In this document: positions 43,483-53,237 of the stretch, piece after piece
Layout of the letters: each line of letters begins with the position of its first letter
Numbering within the stretch: the stretch's first letter is position 1
Assembly: GCF_023715225.1 (NCBI RefSeq)
Contig: NZ_JAMBNS010000015.1
Coordinates: forward strand, 1 to 64,000
Reading direction: 5' to 3'
Source of the DNA: Robertmurraya korlensis
GTDB lineage: Bacteria; Bacillota; Bacilli; Bacillales; Cytobacillaceae
Length of the DNA stretch: 64,000 nt
Program-made: the position numbers and the translations under genes
Notes under the pieces: model-generated
Told to the model about the DNA's origin: nothing
Databases searched by the model: none
What the model saw: the letters and a program-made list of their open reading frames with translations, nothing else

Positions 43483-46086
43483 ATGGCAGTTGAAGAAAAA
43501 GTACTAACTGAAAATCAAGAAGTAGCAAACATGATTGATGAGTTAGTTGCAAAAGGTCAAAAAGCGTTGAAAGAATTCCAAGGTTTTACACAAGAAATGA
43601 TTGATGACATTGTAAAAGAAATGGCTCTTGCTGGACTTGACCAACATATGCCTTTAGCGAAACTAGCGGTAGAAGAAACAGGCCGCGGAGTTTTTGAAGA
43701 TAAAATGATCAAAAATATTTTTGCAACTGAATATGTTTACAACAATATTAAGAATAACAAAACCGTTGGAATTATTGATGACAACCAATATGAAGGTGTT
43801 TATACAATCGCTGATCCAGTTGGAGTGGTTGCTGGGGTTACACCGGTTACGAACCCAACATCAACAACTATGTTCAAATCTTTAATTTCTATTAAAACAA
43901 GAAACCCAATCATCTTTGCCTTCCACCCATCTGCACAAAAATGTAGCAGTGAAGCAGCTCGTATCTTACGTGATGCAGCAGTGAAAGCAGGAGCACCTGA
44001 AAACTGTATTCAATGGGTAGAAAAGCCATCTGTTCAAGCGACTCAGGCATTAATGAAGCATCCTGGTATTTCACTAATTTTAGCAACTGGCGGCCCTGGA
44101 ATGGTTAAATCCGCTTATAGTTCAGGAAAACCTGCTCTTGGTGTTGGTGCTGGTAACGTACCTTGCTATATTGAAAAATCTGCTAAGATCAAGCGTGCAG
44201 TAAATGACCTGATCCTTTCTAAGACTTTCGATAATGGTATGATTTGTGCTTCTGAACAAGCCGTTATTATTGATAAAGAAATCTACAATGAAGTGAAGAA
44301 AGAGCTTATCGCTAACAATTGCTACTTCTTAAATGAAGCAGAAAAGAAAAAGGTTGAGGCGCTAGTTATTAATGAAAATACTTGTGCAGTAAATCCAACA
44401 ATCGTAGGGATGCCTGCTGCGAAAATTGCACAGCTTGCTGGAGTAGAAGTTCCAGAAGATACTAAGATTCTTATTGCTGAACTTAAGACAGTTGGACCTG
44501 AATCTCCACTTTCTCGTGAAAAGTTAAGCCCTGTACTAGCTTGCTTTAAGGTAAACAGCTTAGAAGAAGGTTTAACACGTGCTGAAGAAATGCTAGAATT
44601 CGGTGGACTTGGTCACTCAGCTGTTCTTCACTCAACAAATGAAGAAGTAATGAAGGAATTTGGACTTCGTATGAAGGCTGGTCGTATCATCGTTAATGCT
44701 CCTTCTTCACAAGGTGCAATTGGCGACATCTATAATGCATTTATGCCTTCATTAACACTTGGTTGCGGTACATTTGGTGGAAACTCTGTATCTCAAAACG
44801 TAGGAGCTATCCATCTTGTAAATATTAAAAAGTTAGCGAAGAGGAATAATAATATGCAATGGTTTAAGGTTCCACCTAAAATCTATTTCGAGAAAAATTC
44901 TACTCAATACCTAGCTAAAATGCCAAATGTTTCAAGAGCATTTATCGTTACTGACCCTGGAATGGTAAAACTAGGATATGTTGACATCGTGACTCGTTAC
45001 CTTCGTCAACGTCCAAATCTAGTTCATGTTGAAGTATTTTCAGCAGTTGAGCCAGATCCATCTATCGACACAGTTATGGCTGGTGCAGAAGCTATGGCAG
45101 CATTCCAACCAGATGTAATTATTGCACTTGGTGGTGGTTCTGCAATGGATGCTGCAAAAGGTATGTGGTTATTCTACGAACACCCAGATGCAGACTTCTT
45201 TGGATTAAAACAAAAATTCTTAGATATTCGTAAGCGTGTTGTTAAGTATCCTAAGTTAGGTGAAAAAACTCAGTTTGTTGCGATTCCAACAACATCTGGA
45301 ACAGGTTCTGAAGTAACATCTTTCTCTGTTATCACAGACAAGGTAAACAACATTAAGTACCCATTAGCAGATTATGAGTTAACTCCAGATGTAGCGATTA
45401 TCGATCCACAGTTTGTTATGACTGTTCCTAAGGTCATTACTGCTGATACAGGTATGGACGTATTAACTCACGCATTCGAAGCCTATGTATCTATAATGGC
45501 TAACGACTATACAGATGGATTAGCAATGAAAGCTATACAACTGGTGTTCGAATACCTGCCAAGAGCTTTCCGTGATGGCAGTGACGCAGTAGCACGTGAA
45601 AAAATGCATAATGCTTCAACCATTGCGGGTATGGCATTTGCTAACGCATTCCTTGGAATTAACCACAGCTTGGCACATAAGCTTGGTGCAGAATTCCACA
45701 TTGCTCACGGACGCTCTAACACTATCTTAATGCCACACGTAATTCGTTATAATGCAACAAAACCAACTAAGTTTGCTGCATTCCCTAAATACGAGAACTT
45801 TATTGCTGACCAGCGTTATGCTGAAATCGCAAGAACTTTAGGTCTTCCTGCTCGTACAACTGAAGAGGGTGTTGAAAGCTTAATCCAAGCAGTTATCAAG
45901 CTTGCTAAAGAGCTAGAAATCCCTATGAGTATTGAAGCTAATGGAGTAACAAAAGAAGCATTTGAAGCAAAAGTAGATTACCTTGCTGAGCGTGCCTTTG
46001 AGGATCAATGTACAACAGCTAACCCTAAATTACCGCTAGTAACAGAATTAGCAGCAATTTACCGTGAAGCATTCAAAGGTGTATAA
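43483..46086 (+). CDS. adhE: Bifunctional acetaldehyde-CoA/alcohol dehydrogenase AdhE
   Basis: 867 residues. The N-terminal CoA-acylating aldehyde dehydrogenase (about 1-440) has catalytic C255 in NGMICASEQAVI and GAGNVPCYIE. The C-terminal iron-dependent alcohol dehydrogenase (about 460-867) has GGGSAMDAAKGMW, TSGTGSEVTSFSVI and the metal histidines in NHSLAHKLGAEFHIAHGRSN. AdhE turns acetyl-CoA into ethanol, using two NADH, in anaerobic growth, and forms spirosomes. AdhE of this type is not in B. subtilis 168 but occurs in other bacilli. The ribosome site is GGAGGTC. Rex and cre sites upstream match redox control. Confidence 0.96.
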   Translation: MAVEEKVLTENQEVANMIDELVAKGQKALKEFQGFTQEMIDDIVKEMALAGLDQHMPLAKLAVEETGRGVFEDKMIKNIFATEYVYNNIKNNKTVGIIDDNQYEGVYTIADPVGVVAGVTPVTNPTSTTMFKSLISIKTRNPIIFAFHPSAQKCSSEAARILRDAAVKAGAPENCIQWVEKPSVQATQALMKHPGISLILATGGPGMVKSAYSSGKPALGVGAGNVPCYIEKSAKIKRAVNDLILSKTFDNGMICASEQAVIIDKEIYNEVKKELIANNCYFLNEAEKKKVEALVINENTCAVNPTIVGMPAAKIAQLAGVEVPEDTKILIAELKTVGPESPLSREKLSPVLACFKVNSLEEGLTRAEEMLEFGGLGHSAVLHSTNEEVMKEFGLRMKAGRIIVNAPSSQGAIGDIYNAFMPSLTLGCGTFGGNSVSQNVGAIHLVNIKKLAKRNNNMQWFKVPPKIYFEKNSTQYLAKMPNVSRAFIVTDPGMVKLGYVDIVTRYLRQRPNLVHVEVFSAVEPDPSIDTVMAGAEAMAAFQPDVIIALGGGSAMDAAKGMWLFYEHPDADFFGLKQKFLDIRKRVVKYPKLGEKTQFVAIPTTSGTGSEVTSFSVITDKVNNIKYPLADYELTPDVAIIDPQFVMTVPKVITADTGMDVLTHAFEAYVSIMANDYTDGLAMKAIQLVFEYLPRAFRDGSDAVAREKMHNASTIAGMAFANAFLGINHSLAHKLGAEFHIAHGRSNTILMPHVIRYNATKPTKFAAFPKYENFIADQRYAEIARTLGLPARTTEEGVESLIQAVIKLAKELEIPMSIEANGVTKEAFEAKVDYLAERAFEDQCTTANPKLPLVTELAAIYREAFKGV

Positions 46087-46147
46087 CCGTTAAGTCCAAA
46101 AGTGTTTTCCATTAGGAGATTCCCCTATCTCCAATTAATCAATAGTG

Positions 46148-46178
46148 ACCCATCCCTCTCCCCGGGATGGGTTATTTT
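46148..46178 (+). terminator. Terminator of adhE
   Basis: ACCCATCCC / GGGATGGGT arms around TCTCCCC, followed by TATTTTAT, about 60 bp after the adhE stop. Confidence 0.8.
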
Positions 46179-46286
46179 ATGTATTCCATTTCCATATTGA
46201 AAGAGAGAGAACCTAGGCGGCTCCCTCTCTTTTGGGTTAGTAACACTAACCACTATTCCTTTTTCCTCATATCATCAAACAATTCC

Positions 46287-46442
46287 TTACCAGCGATGAG
46301 CCTTTGCATTCTTAGCCAGAATAATTTCTGCCTGCGACTTTCTAGTCTCTCCATTCACTTGAGAACTACTAGCATGCTTTCGTCTCGTCCACGTGTGACA
46401 AAAAAGTTGAGAATGTTGATCCAAATGATCTCTAAAACTCAT
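46287..46442 (-). CDS. Small basic protein of unknown function (51 aa)
   Basis: A 51-codon ORF on the minus strand opens with ATG 46442, preceded by GAGGTGAT at 5-nt spacing, a textbook ribosome site. The peptide begins MSFRDHLDQHSQLFCHTWTR and ends ILAKNAKAHRW; it is rich in K, R, H and S, with no membrane segment. I recognise no family. Tryptophan and histidine content and lack of low-complexity sequence argue for a real gene over chance. It lies between adhE and mtlD, downstream of the mtl operon end on the opposite side. Confidence 0.6.
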   Translation of the reverse strand: MSFRDHLDQHSQLFCHTWTRRKHASSSQVNGETRKSQAEIILAKNAKAHRW

Positions 46443-46521
46443 CTCAAATCACCTCATTGGTCAGGATACGTGCTGATATTCGGAGGAATATCTATTATAG
46501 CTTTTCACTTTTACCTAATAA

Positions 46522-47682
46522 TTATGATAGCTGATTTTGGAATTGCTTATATTCCTCTACAACCGTCTGAATAATGGAATGATTAGGGTCTAAATTTGTT
46601 AACCTCGTTAATACCGCAAGAACTCCATCTTTCTTCAAACTCTCTTGAAGATCAAGCGCTTCTTGATCATCATTTGATGTAAATAATAATGCCGCTGCAA
46701 CGACTTTACATAGATTAACTGGAGCTTCGTGAAACTCGTTGAAATATTCAACAGCCGGCGCAAACAAACGGTCGTGAATACCTAGCTTTCGAAGAGGTGA
46801 TCTCCCCACTCTTTTCACATCATCAATAATGTATTCATTTTTAAATCGACCAATAATTTTCTGAATATACGCTTGATGCTGTTCATTGGAAAATCCATAC
46901 TTTTTAACAAGCACTCTCCCTGATTCTTGCAATGCTCCCGAAACAATCTGATTCACTTGATCATTTTGTATCGCTTCTGCTATTGGATGAAACCCATATA
47001 CAGAACCTACATACGCAATAGCTGCGTGTCCTGTATTGACTGTAAACAACTTTCTCTCAATAAATGGTGCCAAATCATCCACGAGTGTTGCTCCGTCAAT
47101 AGAGGGCTTTTCTCCTACCCAAGCCGTTTGTTCAATGACCCATTCAAAGAATGGCTCTACTTTAACCAAGAGCTTGTCGTCATTCGATTGGTTCGGAACA
47201 ATTCTGTCGACCGCAGAATTTGGAAATCCGTATAGTGAATCAAAGCTATTTCTTTCCTCCTCAGTCAGGTGCTCGTATACCTTCTCTTTGAGAAAAGCAC
47301 TCCCGCCAATCATATTTTCACATGCGATGATATTTAACGGCTTGTTTGTAATAGCGGCTCTTTTTTTCAATCCTTTAGCAATCATCGGTGAAATAATCGC
47401 TAAAATATTCGGTCCCACTGCAGTGGTAATCAGATCTGCCTGAACAATTGCCTCTTCAACTAATTCGCCATTTATTGCACTGTTGATAGCAGATATGTTT
47501 GTTACCGTTGTCTCTGTTTGTTCCTTATTTGCTAATACAACTTTGTATTCTTTACGCTCATTAAGTAAATCAACGATTTCTGCATTCACATCGGCAAAGC
47601 AAACCTCATAGCCTGATTGTTGTAATAACAAACCGATAAACCCACGGCCAATATTCCCCGCACCAAAATGTAGTGCCAACAT
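46522..47682 (-). CDS. mtlD: Mannitol-1-phosphate 5-dehydrogenase
   Basis: 386-residue polyol dehydrogenase. N-terminal Rossmann loop LHFGAGNIGRGFIGLLL, central ACENMIGGSAFLKEKV, PNSAVDRIVP, and catalytic-domain KLFTVNTGHAAIAYVG fit MtlD. It oxidises mannitol-1-phosphate to fructose-6-phosphate with NAD. ATG 47682 with GAGGTGA upstream, one base after the mtlF stop. Last gene of the mtlR-mtlF-mtlD set. Confidence 0.95.
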   Translation of the reverse strand: MLALHFGAGNIGRGFIGLLLQQSGYEVCFADVNAEIVDLLNERKEYKVVLANKEQTETTVTNISAINSAINGELVEEAIVQADLITTAVGPNILAIISPMIAKGLKKRAAITNKPLNIIACENMIGGSAFLKEKVYEHLTEEERNSFDSLYGFPNSAVDRIVPNQSNDDKLLVKVEPFFEWVIEQTAWVGEKPSIDGATLVDDLAPFIERKLFTVNTGHAAIAYVGSVYGFHPIAEAIQNDQVNQIVSGALQESGRVLVKKYGFSNEQHQAYIQKIIGRFKNEYIIDDVKRVGRSPLRKLGIHDRLFAPAVEYFNEFHEAPVNLCKVVAAALLFTSNDDQEALDLQESLKKDGVLAVLTRLTNLDPNHSIIQTVVEEYKQFQNQLS

Positions 47683-47683
47683 A

Positions 47684-48121
47684 TTAGTTCACCTCAGCAA
47701 ATAAACTTAAAATTTCTTCTTCGGTTTTAGCCTGAACAAGTTTCTCGATATTTTCTTCCTCCGAACAAACGATGGCGATATTTGATAAAATATCTAAGTG
47801 TTCATTATTTTTTCCTGCAATCCCAATAAGAACCTTTACCATATTCCCTCCACCAAAATCCACTCCCTCTGGAGCTTGAATGATGGAGATACCTGAGTGC
47901 TTAACCATATCCTTTGCATCCTCTGTGCCATGTGGGATAGCCACAAAATTCCCCATGTATGTGGAAGTTAATTCTTCTCTAGCAAGCATTTTCTCGATAT
48001 ATGACGCTTCAACATACCCTTTATCAACAAGAATTTGTCCTGTCTTTCTAATCGCTTCCTCTTTTGTTGATAAAGTTACATTTAATTGGATATTTCCTGC
48101 TGTTAAAATTTGTACTGACAT
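47684..48121 (-). CDS. mtlF: PTS mannitol-specific EIIA component MtlF
   Basis: 145-residue EIIA-Mtl domain. Phosphorylated histidine lies in NFVAIPHGTEDAKD (about H64 from this start). It receives phosphate from HPr and passes it to the EIIB domain of MtlA, and also phosphorylates MtlR. AAGGAG lies 8 nt before ATG 48121; a GTG three codons earlier is less likely. Between mtlR and mtlD with short gaps. Confidence 0.95.
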   Translation of the reverse strand: MSVQILTAGNIQLNVTLSTKEEAIRKTGQILVDKGYVEASYIEKMLAREELTSTYMGNFVAIPHGTEDAKDMVKHSGISIIQAPEGVDFGGGNMVKVLIGIAGKNNEHLDILSNIAIVCSEEENIEKLVQAKTEEEILSLFAEVN

Positions 48122-48133
48122 ATTGTCCACTCC

Positions 48134-50227
48134 TTAGTGAATATTTTTTGTTTCAAAAATATCTCTTATCTCGTTGCATAGATAACCAAAAAGGGCATCC
48201 TTTTCTCCACTCTCATACAGGTGTATCGAGTCCTCATTTCGGATAATCGAAGCACTGATTTGACTGAGTATCTCTAGTGACTCCTCGCTTGCTTCTTGTG
48301 GTGATAACATTAGGAGAATTCGTTTATTAAAAATCTCTGTCCCATCCATTGCACTCACTTTCACGGGTTTTTCAAGTTCATACATAGTGAAAGAGGGTTT
48401 AGTCACCTCAGTACTTCTGGTATGGTAAAGCGAGAGAGTGGTTTCAGGGATTCCAAGTCCACCTAATGCTTCTCTTTCCGCTAAGTGATTAACAACTTTT
48501 TCAGCATCGTTAATGATCCCTTGCTGTTGAAGTGTTTCACATGCGGCCAATAAAGCTGTTGCAACCGAAAAATCTCCTCTCAGTTTTTGAATAAAATAAC
48601 CAGAGAGTATGTCAATCGCTGCTGATGTAAAACGATTGTTTCGTTGAATTCTCGCAAAAAAATCTTTCCCTGCATCATTTTTTAGACTGGAGTTTATCTC
48701 ATTTTTCGGATGATCGGGAAGATCGACTCGAACCGACTGCTTTATTCTTTCAATTTCCGCCTGAGAAAGGATAGGGCTTACAAGAACATACTGACCTTGA
48801 TAATCCTTTAAAGGAACTGTCGAAATGATAATCGAATACTCCTCAGGGTTGATCTGCTCAAAATCAAATAGTGAAACATTTTTTGTTTTTAACCAAGGCA
48901 ATTCTTTTTGAATTTTGGTTGCTAGAATCTTTGATGTTCCAATTCCACTCGAACATACGACCAGGCCATTCATTTGCTTATTTTCTTCTCCCTTTAGCAT
49001 GGCAGAAGCAAAATGCATAACAAGAAACCCTATTTCTTCTTTTGGAACCTTGAAGTCAGGAAAAACAATTTCAACCCCATCTTGAATCATGCTAAATAGT
49101 TCATGGTAATCTTCCATAATCCGCTCAAGCAATGGATTACTAATCTTCATATGCTGCTTCATTCGATAGATAGCAGGACGCAAGTGTGCAATTAAACCTT
49201 GGTAAAGATCAATATTATTTTCAAAATGATATCCCATCCTGTTCCCAACATACTGGATGAGCTTTTGAGCGGTATATCCGACTTGAACCGCCGTTTCTTC
49301 GAAAATATCTCCTTGTTCATTCCTCAGCTTTGCTCCTAATAGATGCATCGTAATATAACTTGCTTCCCCTTGAGAAACAGATATTTGAAAGGCAGTTTCT
49401 AATCCTGAAACAATTTTTTCAGCAATCTTATACTCTTTTGTTGACACAAGCTGCTCAGGGAATCTGTCATCTAACACGATCTCCACACCTTGTTGAATCC
49501 TTTCTGTGGCAAGAGCTAGATGGACAACCAAACCGATATATGCGCTATCAGCGATTGGGTAAGGCAGTTCCTTTTTTACGTCATCAATGATACTTTCAAT
49601 GATAATCAGCTTCTTTTTGTCAACCAATCCAAGTAATCGGTCGGTTGCTGTGTCCATATCCATAGCAGAACGTTTTTGGATATTCTCCCTGATAAAAGAA
49701 ATAAATTCAAACTCATCCAGGTGATCTAAAATCAGACTGCTCATGACTTTTCTCTTAGCTGTTTCTAATCCAGACAGTTCTACTCCATATCCTCTCTTCC
49801 GAATAAGAGATAGACCGAACGGTTCGATTTTTTCTTCAATTTTGTTTAGGTCATTACTTACTGTTGCAATCGTGACATTTAGGTCACTTGCTAAGACAAC
49901 CAATTTCACCGGTTCTAAGCTCTCCAGTAAGCTTGAGAGAATAATGGTTTGTCGTTCATCTGGAGTGTACTCGTTATGAGAAGCACTAAATAAGAATAAT
50001 TTTAGCTTCTCTTTGCTTTCACTACTTCCTTTGACGAGAATTCCAACCCCAGATTGCTTTGAAAGTGACAAATCGTAGGACTTTAGTATTTCTTCGACTC
50101 CTTTTAAATCACGATGTACCGTCCTAGAACTCACATTAAGTATTTTGGCAATACTACTCACGGTCGTTTCCTCTTCACTAAGAAGTATCACCTCGAGAAT
50201 TTTTCTTTCTCTCGCTGTAATATACAA
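48134..50227 (-). CDS. mtlR: Mannitol operon activator MtlR (PRD-containing)
   Basis: 697 residues: N-terminal DeoR-like HTH (TTVSSIAKILNVSSRTVHRD), second HTH, two PTS regulation domains (about 200-410), an EIIB-Gat-like domain (NGLVVCSSGIGTSKILATK, about 420-510) and a C-terminal EIIA-like domain (about 550-697). PTS phosphorylation sets its activity. TTG 50227 gives MYITARERK, like the B. subtilis start MYMTARE, with AGGAG 9 nt upstream; ATG 50233 is closer than usual. MtlR in an operon with mtlF and mtlD recalls Geobacillus. Confidence 0.93.
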   Translation of the reverse strand: MYITARERKILEVILLSEEETTVSSIAKILNVSSRTVHRDLKGVEEILKSYDLSLSKQSGVGILVKGSSESKEKLKLFLFSASHNEYTPDERQTIILSSLLESLEPVKLVVLASDLNVTIATVSNDLNKIEEKIEPFGLSLIRKRGYGVELSGLETAKRKVMSSLILDHLDEFEFISFIRENIQKRSAMDMDTATDRLLGLVDKKKLIIIESIIDDVKKELPYPIADSAYIGLVVHLALATERIQQGVEIVLDDRFPEQLVSTKEYKIAEKIVSGLETAFQISVSQGEASYITMHLLGAKLRNEQGDIFEETAVQVGYTAQKLIQYVGNRMGYHFENNIDLYQGLIAHLRPAIYRMKQHMKISNPLLERIMEDYHELFSMIQDGVEIVFPDFKVPKEEIGFLVMHFASAMLKGEENKQMNGLVVCSSGIGTSKILATKIQKELPWLKTKNVSLFDFEQINPEEYSIIISTVPLKDYQGQYVLVSPILSQAEIERIKQSVRVDLPDHPKNEINSSLKNDAGKDFFARIQRNNRFTSAAIDILSGYFIQKLRGDFSVATALLAACETLQQQGIINDAEKVVNHLAEREALGGLGIPETTLSLYHTRSTEVTKPSFTMYELEKPVKVSAMDGTEIFNKRILLMLSPQEASEESLEILSQISASIIRNEDSIHLYESGEKDALFGYLCNEIRDIFETKNIH

Positions 50228-50378
50228 GACCATCAACTCCTAAAGAGTCCAACTTACTGACAATTTTAAAATAAAGACATTTACATATTTAATGATACTC
50301 TTGCAAATAACGGTTAACAACCGTTTACAAATACACATTCGTCATAGTATTTGTTGACAAAATTAAATAAATTCAAAA

Positions 50379-50499
50379 GAAAAGCGCAAGCGCCTTGGTA
50401 AGCTCCGACAGGCATAAGACGAAGAACGAAAGAGGTCCTGACCTCTGTAGGGCTTTGGCTTATGACCCCGAGGAGCTAGGCGCTGGAGCTAGACACCGC
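50379..50499. repeat. Dispersed palindromic intergenic repeat of Bacillaceae type
   Basis: An imperfect long hairpin: AGCGCC/GGCGCT, AGCTCC/GGAGCT and CATAAG/CTTATG arms nest around AGGTCCTGACCT. It opens GCGCAAGCGCC and ends GCTGGAGCTAGACACCG. From memory closely similar elements recur in many Bacillus genomes. It fills most of the 50228-50570 gap; the rest holds only AT-rich sequence with no clear promoter. Confidence 0.75.
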
Positions 50500-50570
50500 T
50501 CAAAGTCCAAGAACTCATACTTATCTTTTTAAAAAAAGGAGCCCAGATTTATTCTAGGCCCCGCTTCCTC

Positions 50571-51581
50571 TTATAATAAAAAAGCATAAATAATCATCAT
50601 TATAACCAATCCAACAGGCACTCCAAAATATGCCCATTCCTTACTTGAGATTCCCAGTTTATTCGCAGCTATGATATTAGGAATATTCCCTGGTATTAAC
50701 ATCCCTCCGCTAATCAGCAGACCCAATAGAACGGCTCTTACCTTTTGTTCTCCCATCTGAGGACTCATTTCAGCCGCTGCAAGAGTAGCATTATCTAAAA
50801 CAGCAGAAACCGTATTAATCCAGTACAGCAAGGGTGTGTTTAAATGAATGATATAGAGATCAATTACGGTTTTAAACCCCGATCCTAGTAATGTTAAGCC
50901 CATCACAAACAAATATATTTTGATTCCTCTATAAAAAACTTCCTCATACGTTTCATTGTTAATTTGCGCCTCTCTGAATTCGTGTAGATGCTTTGGCTTT
51001 TTAACTAAAATAGCAGCCAATACACCTAATAAAATGATTAATGGAATAATAATCGGTCCTAATAAATTGAATAGGTAGAAGAAATCCTCTCCTAATTTGT
51101 TAATGGCTATTGTTGCTACAGGTTCACCTACAGGTGTTAAACTTGCGCCTAGTCCAATACTAAAACAGGAAAGGACCACATAACGCACTGTTGATTTTGT
51201 ATCTAACCTCATTGAAGTGACAATTGCTACCAAGAGGAGAGAAGAAATAATCGCCGTTATAATACTTGATACTAAACCCATGGTAATCACAGTTAAAGCT
51301 ATGCACCATCTAAAAGATAACGCAAGTAACAATCGATTGATGAATCTGTCGATACTGCGGTGAAACCACTTTAAAAGCAAAGATGCAAGTAATACAGCAA
51401 TGGTAATCCCAATCGGATTACTTGCAGCTTTTAAGAATAGCTCTCTGCTCCAACTTCCACTAGTGATTGCAGTAATCGTACCCATAATAAAAATAAATAA
51501 TTCAATATTGTTCTCAACAACCTTTATCCTTAATGGTAAAAGTAATACTAACAAAAAGATGATTATCAACCACAACACCAT
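50571..51581 (-). CDS. Polytopic membrane protein, ion-transporter-like (DUF1646-like)
   Basis: 336 residues, about ten hydrophobic helices. Sequence resembles the DUF1646 group of the ion-transporter superfamily (ArsB/NhaD-like): GLGASLTPVGEPVATIAINK in the middle and PGNIPNIIAANKLGISSKEW near the end, where repeated GNxPN-type motifs are typical of such antiporters. Substrate unknown; an Na+/H+ or organic-anion role would be guesswork. It lies between mtlA and mtlR, but a terminator upstream and a repeat downstream suggest separate transcription and a later insertion. Confidence 0.7.
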   Translation of the reverse strand: MVLWLIIIFLLVLLLPLRIKVVENNIELFIFIMGTITAITSGSWSRELFLKAASNPIGITIAVLLASLLLKWFHRSIDRFINRLLLALSFRWCIALTVITMGLVSSIITAIISSLLLVAIVTSMRLDTKSTVRYVVLSCFSIGLGASLTPVGEPVATIAINKLGEDFFYLFNLLGPIIIPLIILLGVLAAILVKKPKHLHEFREAQINNETYEEVFYRGIKIYLFVMGLTLLGSGFKTVIDLYIIHLNTPLLYWINTVSAVLDNATLAAAEMSPQMGEQKVRAVLLGLLISGGMLIPGNIPNIIAANKLGISSKEWAYFGVPVGLVIMMIIYAFLL

Positions 51582-51676
51582 TGTTCCACTTCATCTCCAA
51601 TAGGATATTTCCTTTTTAAAGGAGTTATATATATATGCTCTGTCTGGGACAAACTTGCCTTTTAGTTCAAACATAA

Positions 51677-51711
51677 AACACCCCTAACCATAGACTGTGA
51701 TTAGGGGTGTT
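51677..51711 (-). terminator. Terminator of mtlA
   Basis: AACACCCCTAA / TTAGGGGTGTT arms (51677-51687, 51701-51711); minus-strand tail TTTTATGTTTG. It would limit read-through from mtlA to the membrane protein and mtlR. Confidence 0.85.
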
Positions 51712-51723
51712 CATGTTCATTCA

Positions 51724-53136
51724 TTATTTTAAGTTATTAACGATTTCATCATATTTAGGGCTATTTAAGAAGTTTTCTACAGACACATGATGGGCATTTG
51801 GAAGCTTAGCTTTGGCACGGTCCGTTAAATCTTTATGCGTTACAACGATGTCAGCATCCGCTGGAAGATTATTGATAGATGTATTCGCTACCTCTACCCC
51901 TTCTACTTCTGCCTTTTTTACTTTGTTTCGTAAAATAGAAGCTCCCATTGCACTAGATCCCATTCCAGCATCACATGCAAAGATAATTTTATTTACCTTT
52001 TTATAGTCCACTTTGTTTTCTAATGCTTCTGCTACTGAGCTCTTCTTCCCTTTCATTTCTTGCATCTTCTCTGTTGCTGCTTCTAAATCTTCTTCTTCGT
52101 TGTTTTTGCTTACTTTTAGAATAAATGATGCTACTGCGAATGAGACCGCTGCTGCAACAAGTACACCTAGTAGTACTCCTAAGTGACCACCTTTTGGAGT
52201 CATTGCCATTAAAGCAAAGATACTTCCTGGTGATGGAGGAGCTACAAGACCTGCGTTAAAGATGGATAATGTGAATACTCCACTCACTCCCCCTGCGATT
52301 GCAGCAAGGATTAACATAGGCTTCATTAGGATGTATGGGAAGTAAATCTCATGAATTCCCCCTAAGAAGTGAATAATCACCGCACCTGGAGCTGTTCTTT
52401 TTGCTGAACCTTTACCGAATAACATAATCGCTAAAAGAATACCAAGTCCAGGACCAGGGTTTGATTCTAATAGGAACATAATTGATTTTCCAGCGTCTGC
52501 TGCTTGTTCTACACCAAGTGGGCTTAAAATCCCGTGATTGATTGCATTGTTTAAGAATAATACCTTAGCAGGTTCAATTAGAATATTTGCTAATGGAAGA
52601 AGCCCTGCATCAACGATTGCTTCTACTCCTGAAGCTAACACTTTGTTTAAACCTTCTACAACCGGACCGATTACTTTAAATGCAATTAAAGTTAACGCTC
52701 CACCTAAAATACCAGCTGTGAAGTTGTTTACCAACATTTCAAAACCTTGTCTGATCTTTGGAACGATTATGGCATCAAGCTTCTTAATGAGATATCCTCC
52801 AAGTGGCCCCATAATCATGGCACCTAGGAACATCGGAATCTCTGCACCAACGATTACACCCATGGTTGCTGTGGCACCGACTACTCCTCCACGAGTATCA
52901 TAAACGATCTTACCACCAGTGTAACCGATTAATAATGGAAGAAGATAAGTAATCATCGGTCCAACTAGCTTGGCAAAATCCTCATTTGGATACCAGCCTG
53001 TTGGAATAAATAAAGCCGTAATAATCCCCCATGCGATAAATGCACCAATATTCGGCATAATCATGCCACTTAAATGACTACCAAAGCGTTGGATTTTTAC
53101 ACGAACATCCGACTTTTGCGCTACTTGATTAGACAT
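51724..53136 (-). CDS. mtlA: PTS mannitol-specific EIICB permease MtlA
   Basis: 470 residues: EIIC-Mtl membrane domain (about 1-340; [35 protein letters not shown]), a linker with charged residues, and an EIIB domain (about 375-470) with phosphocysteine in [15 protein letters not shown]. It imports mannitol as mannitol-1-phosphate. The frame extends 25 codons upstream, but ATG 53136 with AAAGGGGA matches the family start. Length fits B. subtilis MtlA (478). Confidence 0.95.
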   Translation of the reverse strand: MSNQVAQKSDVRVKIQRFGSHLSGMIMPNIGAFIAWGIITALFIPTGWYPNEDFAKLVGPMITYLLPLLIGYTGGKIVYDTRGGVVGATATMGVIVGAEIPMFLGAMIMGPLGGYLIKKLDAIIVPKIRQGFEMLVNNFTAGILGGALTLIAFKVIGPVVEGLNKVLASGVEAIVDAGLLPLANILIEPAKVLFLNNAINHGILSPLGVEQAADAGKSIMFLLESNPGPGLGILLAIMLFGKGSAKRTAPGAVIIHFLGGIHEIYFPYILMKPMLILAAIAGGVSGVFTLSIFNAGLVAPPSPGSIFALMAMTPKGGHLGVLLGVLVAAAVSFAVASFILKVSKNNEEEDLEAATEKMQEMKGKKSSVAEALENKVDYKKVNKIIFACDAGMGSSAMGASILRNKVKKAEVEGVEVANTSINNLPADADIVVTHKDLTDRAKAKLPNAHHVSVENFLNSPKYDEIVNNLK

Positions 53137-53190
53137 ATAGTATAATTCCCCTTTCAGAAATATAATTCTTTTGTCCTTGTTTCTAACTTT

Positions 53191-53219
53191 ATGATAAAGC
53201 GTTTTCAACACCTAATCAA
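53191..53219 (-). promoter_or_regulatory. Promoter of mtlA
   Basis: On the minus strand TTGATT (53219-53214), 17-bp spacer, TATCAT (53196-53191), about 55 bp upstream of mtlA. Confidence 0.65.
53194..53207 (-). promoter_or_regulatory. CcpA cre site overlapping the mtlA promoter
   Basis: The minus strand reads TGAAAACGCTTTAT, close to cre consensus (last two bases deviate). Placed across the spacer and -10 of the mtlA promoter, it would repress mannitol uptake when glucose is present. Confidence 0.65.
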
Positions 53220-53237
53220 TTCAAACTAAAATGCATT

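Noticed and set aside
46167-46574. 135-codon plus-strand open frame after adhE
   Set aside because: It starts inside the adhE terminator, has no ribosome site, has odd composition and runs antisense to mtlD and the better 51-aa ORF.
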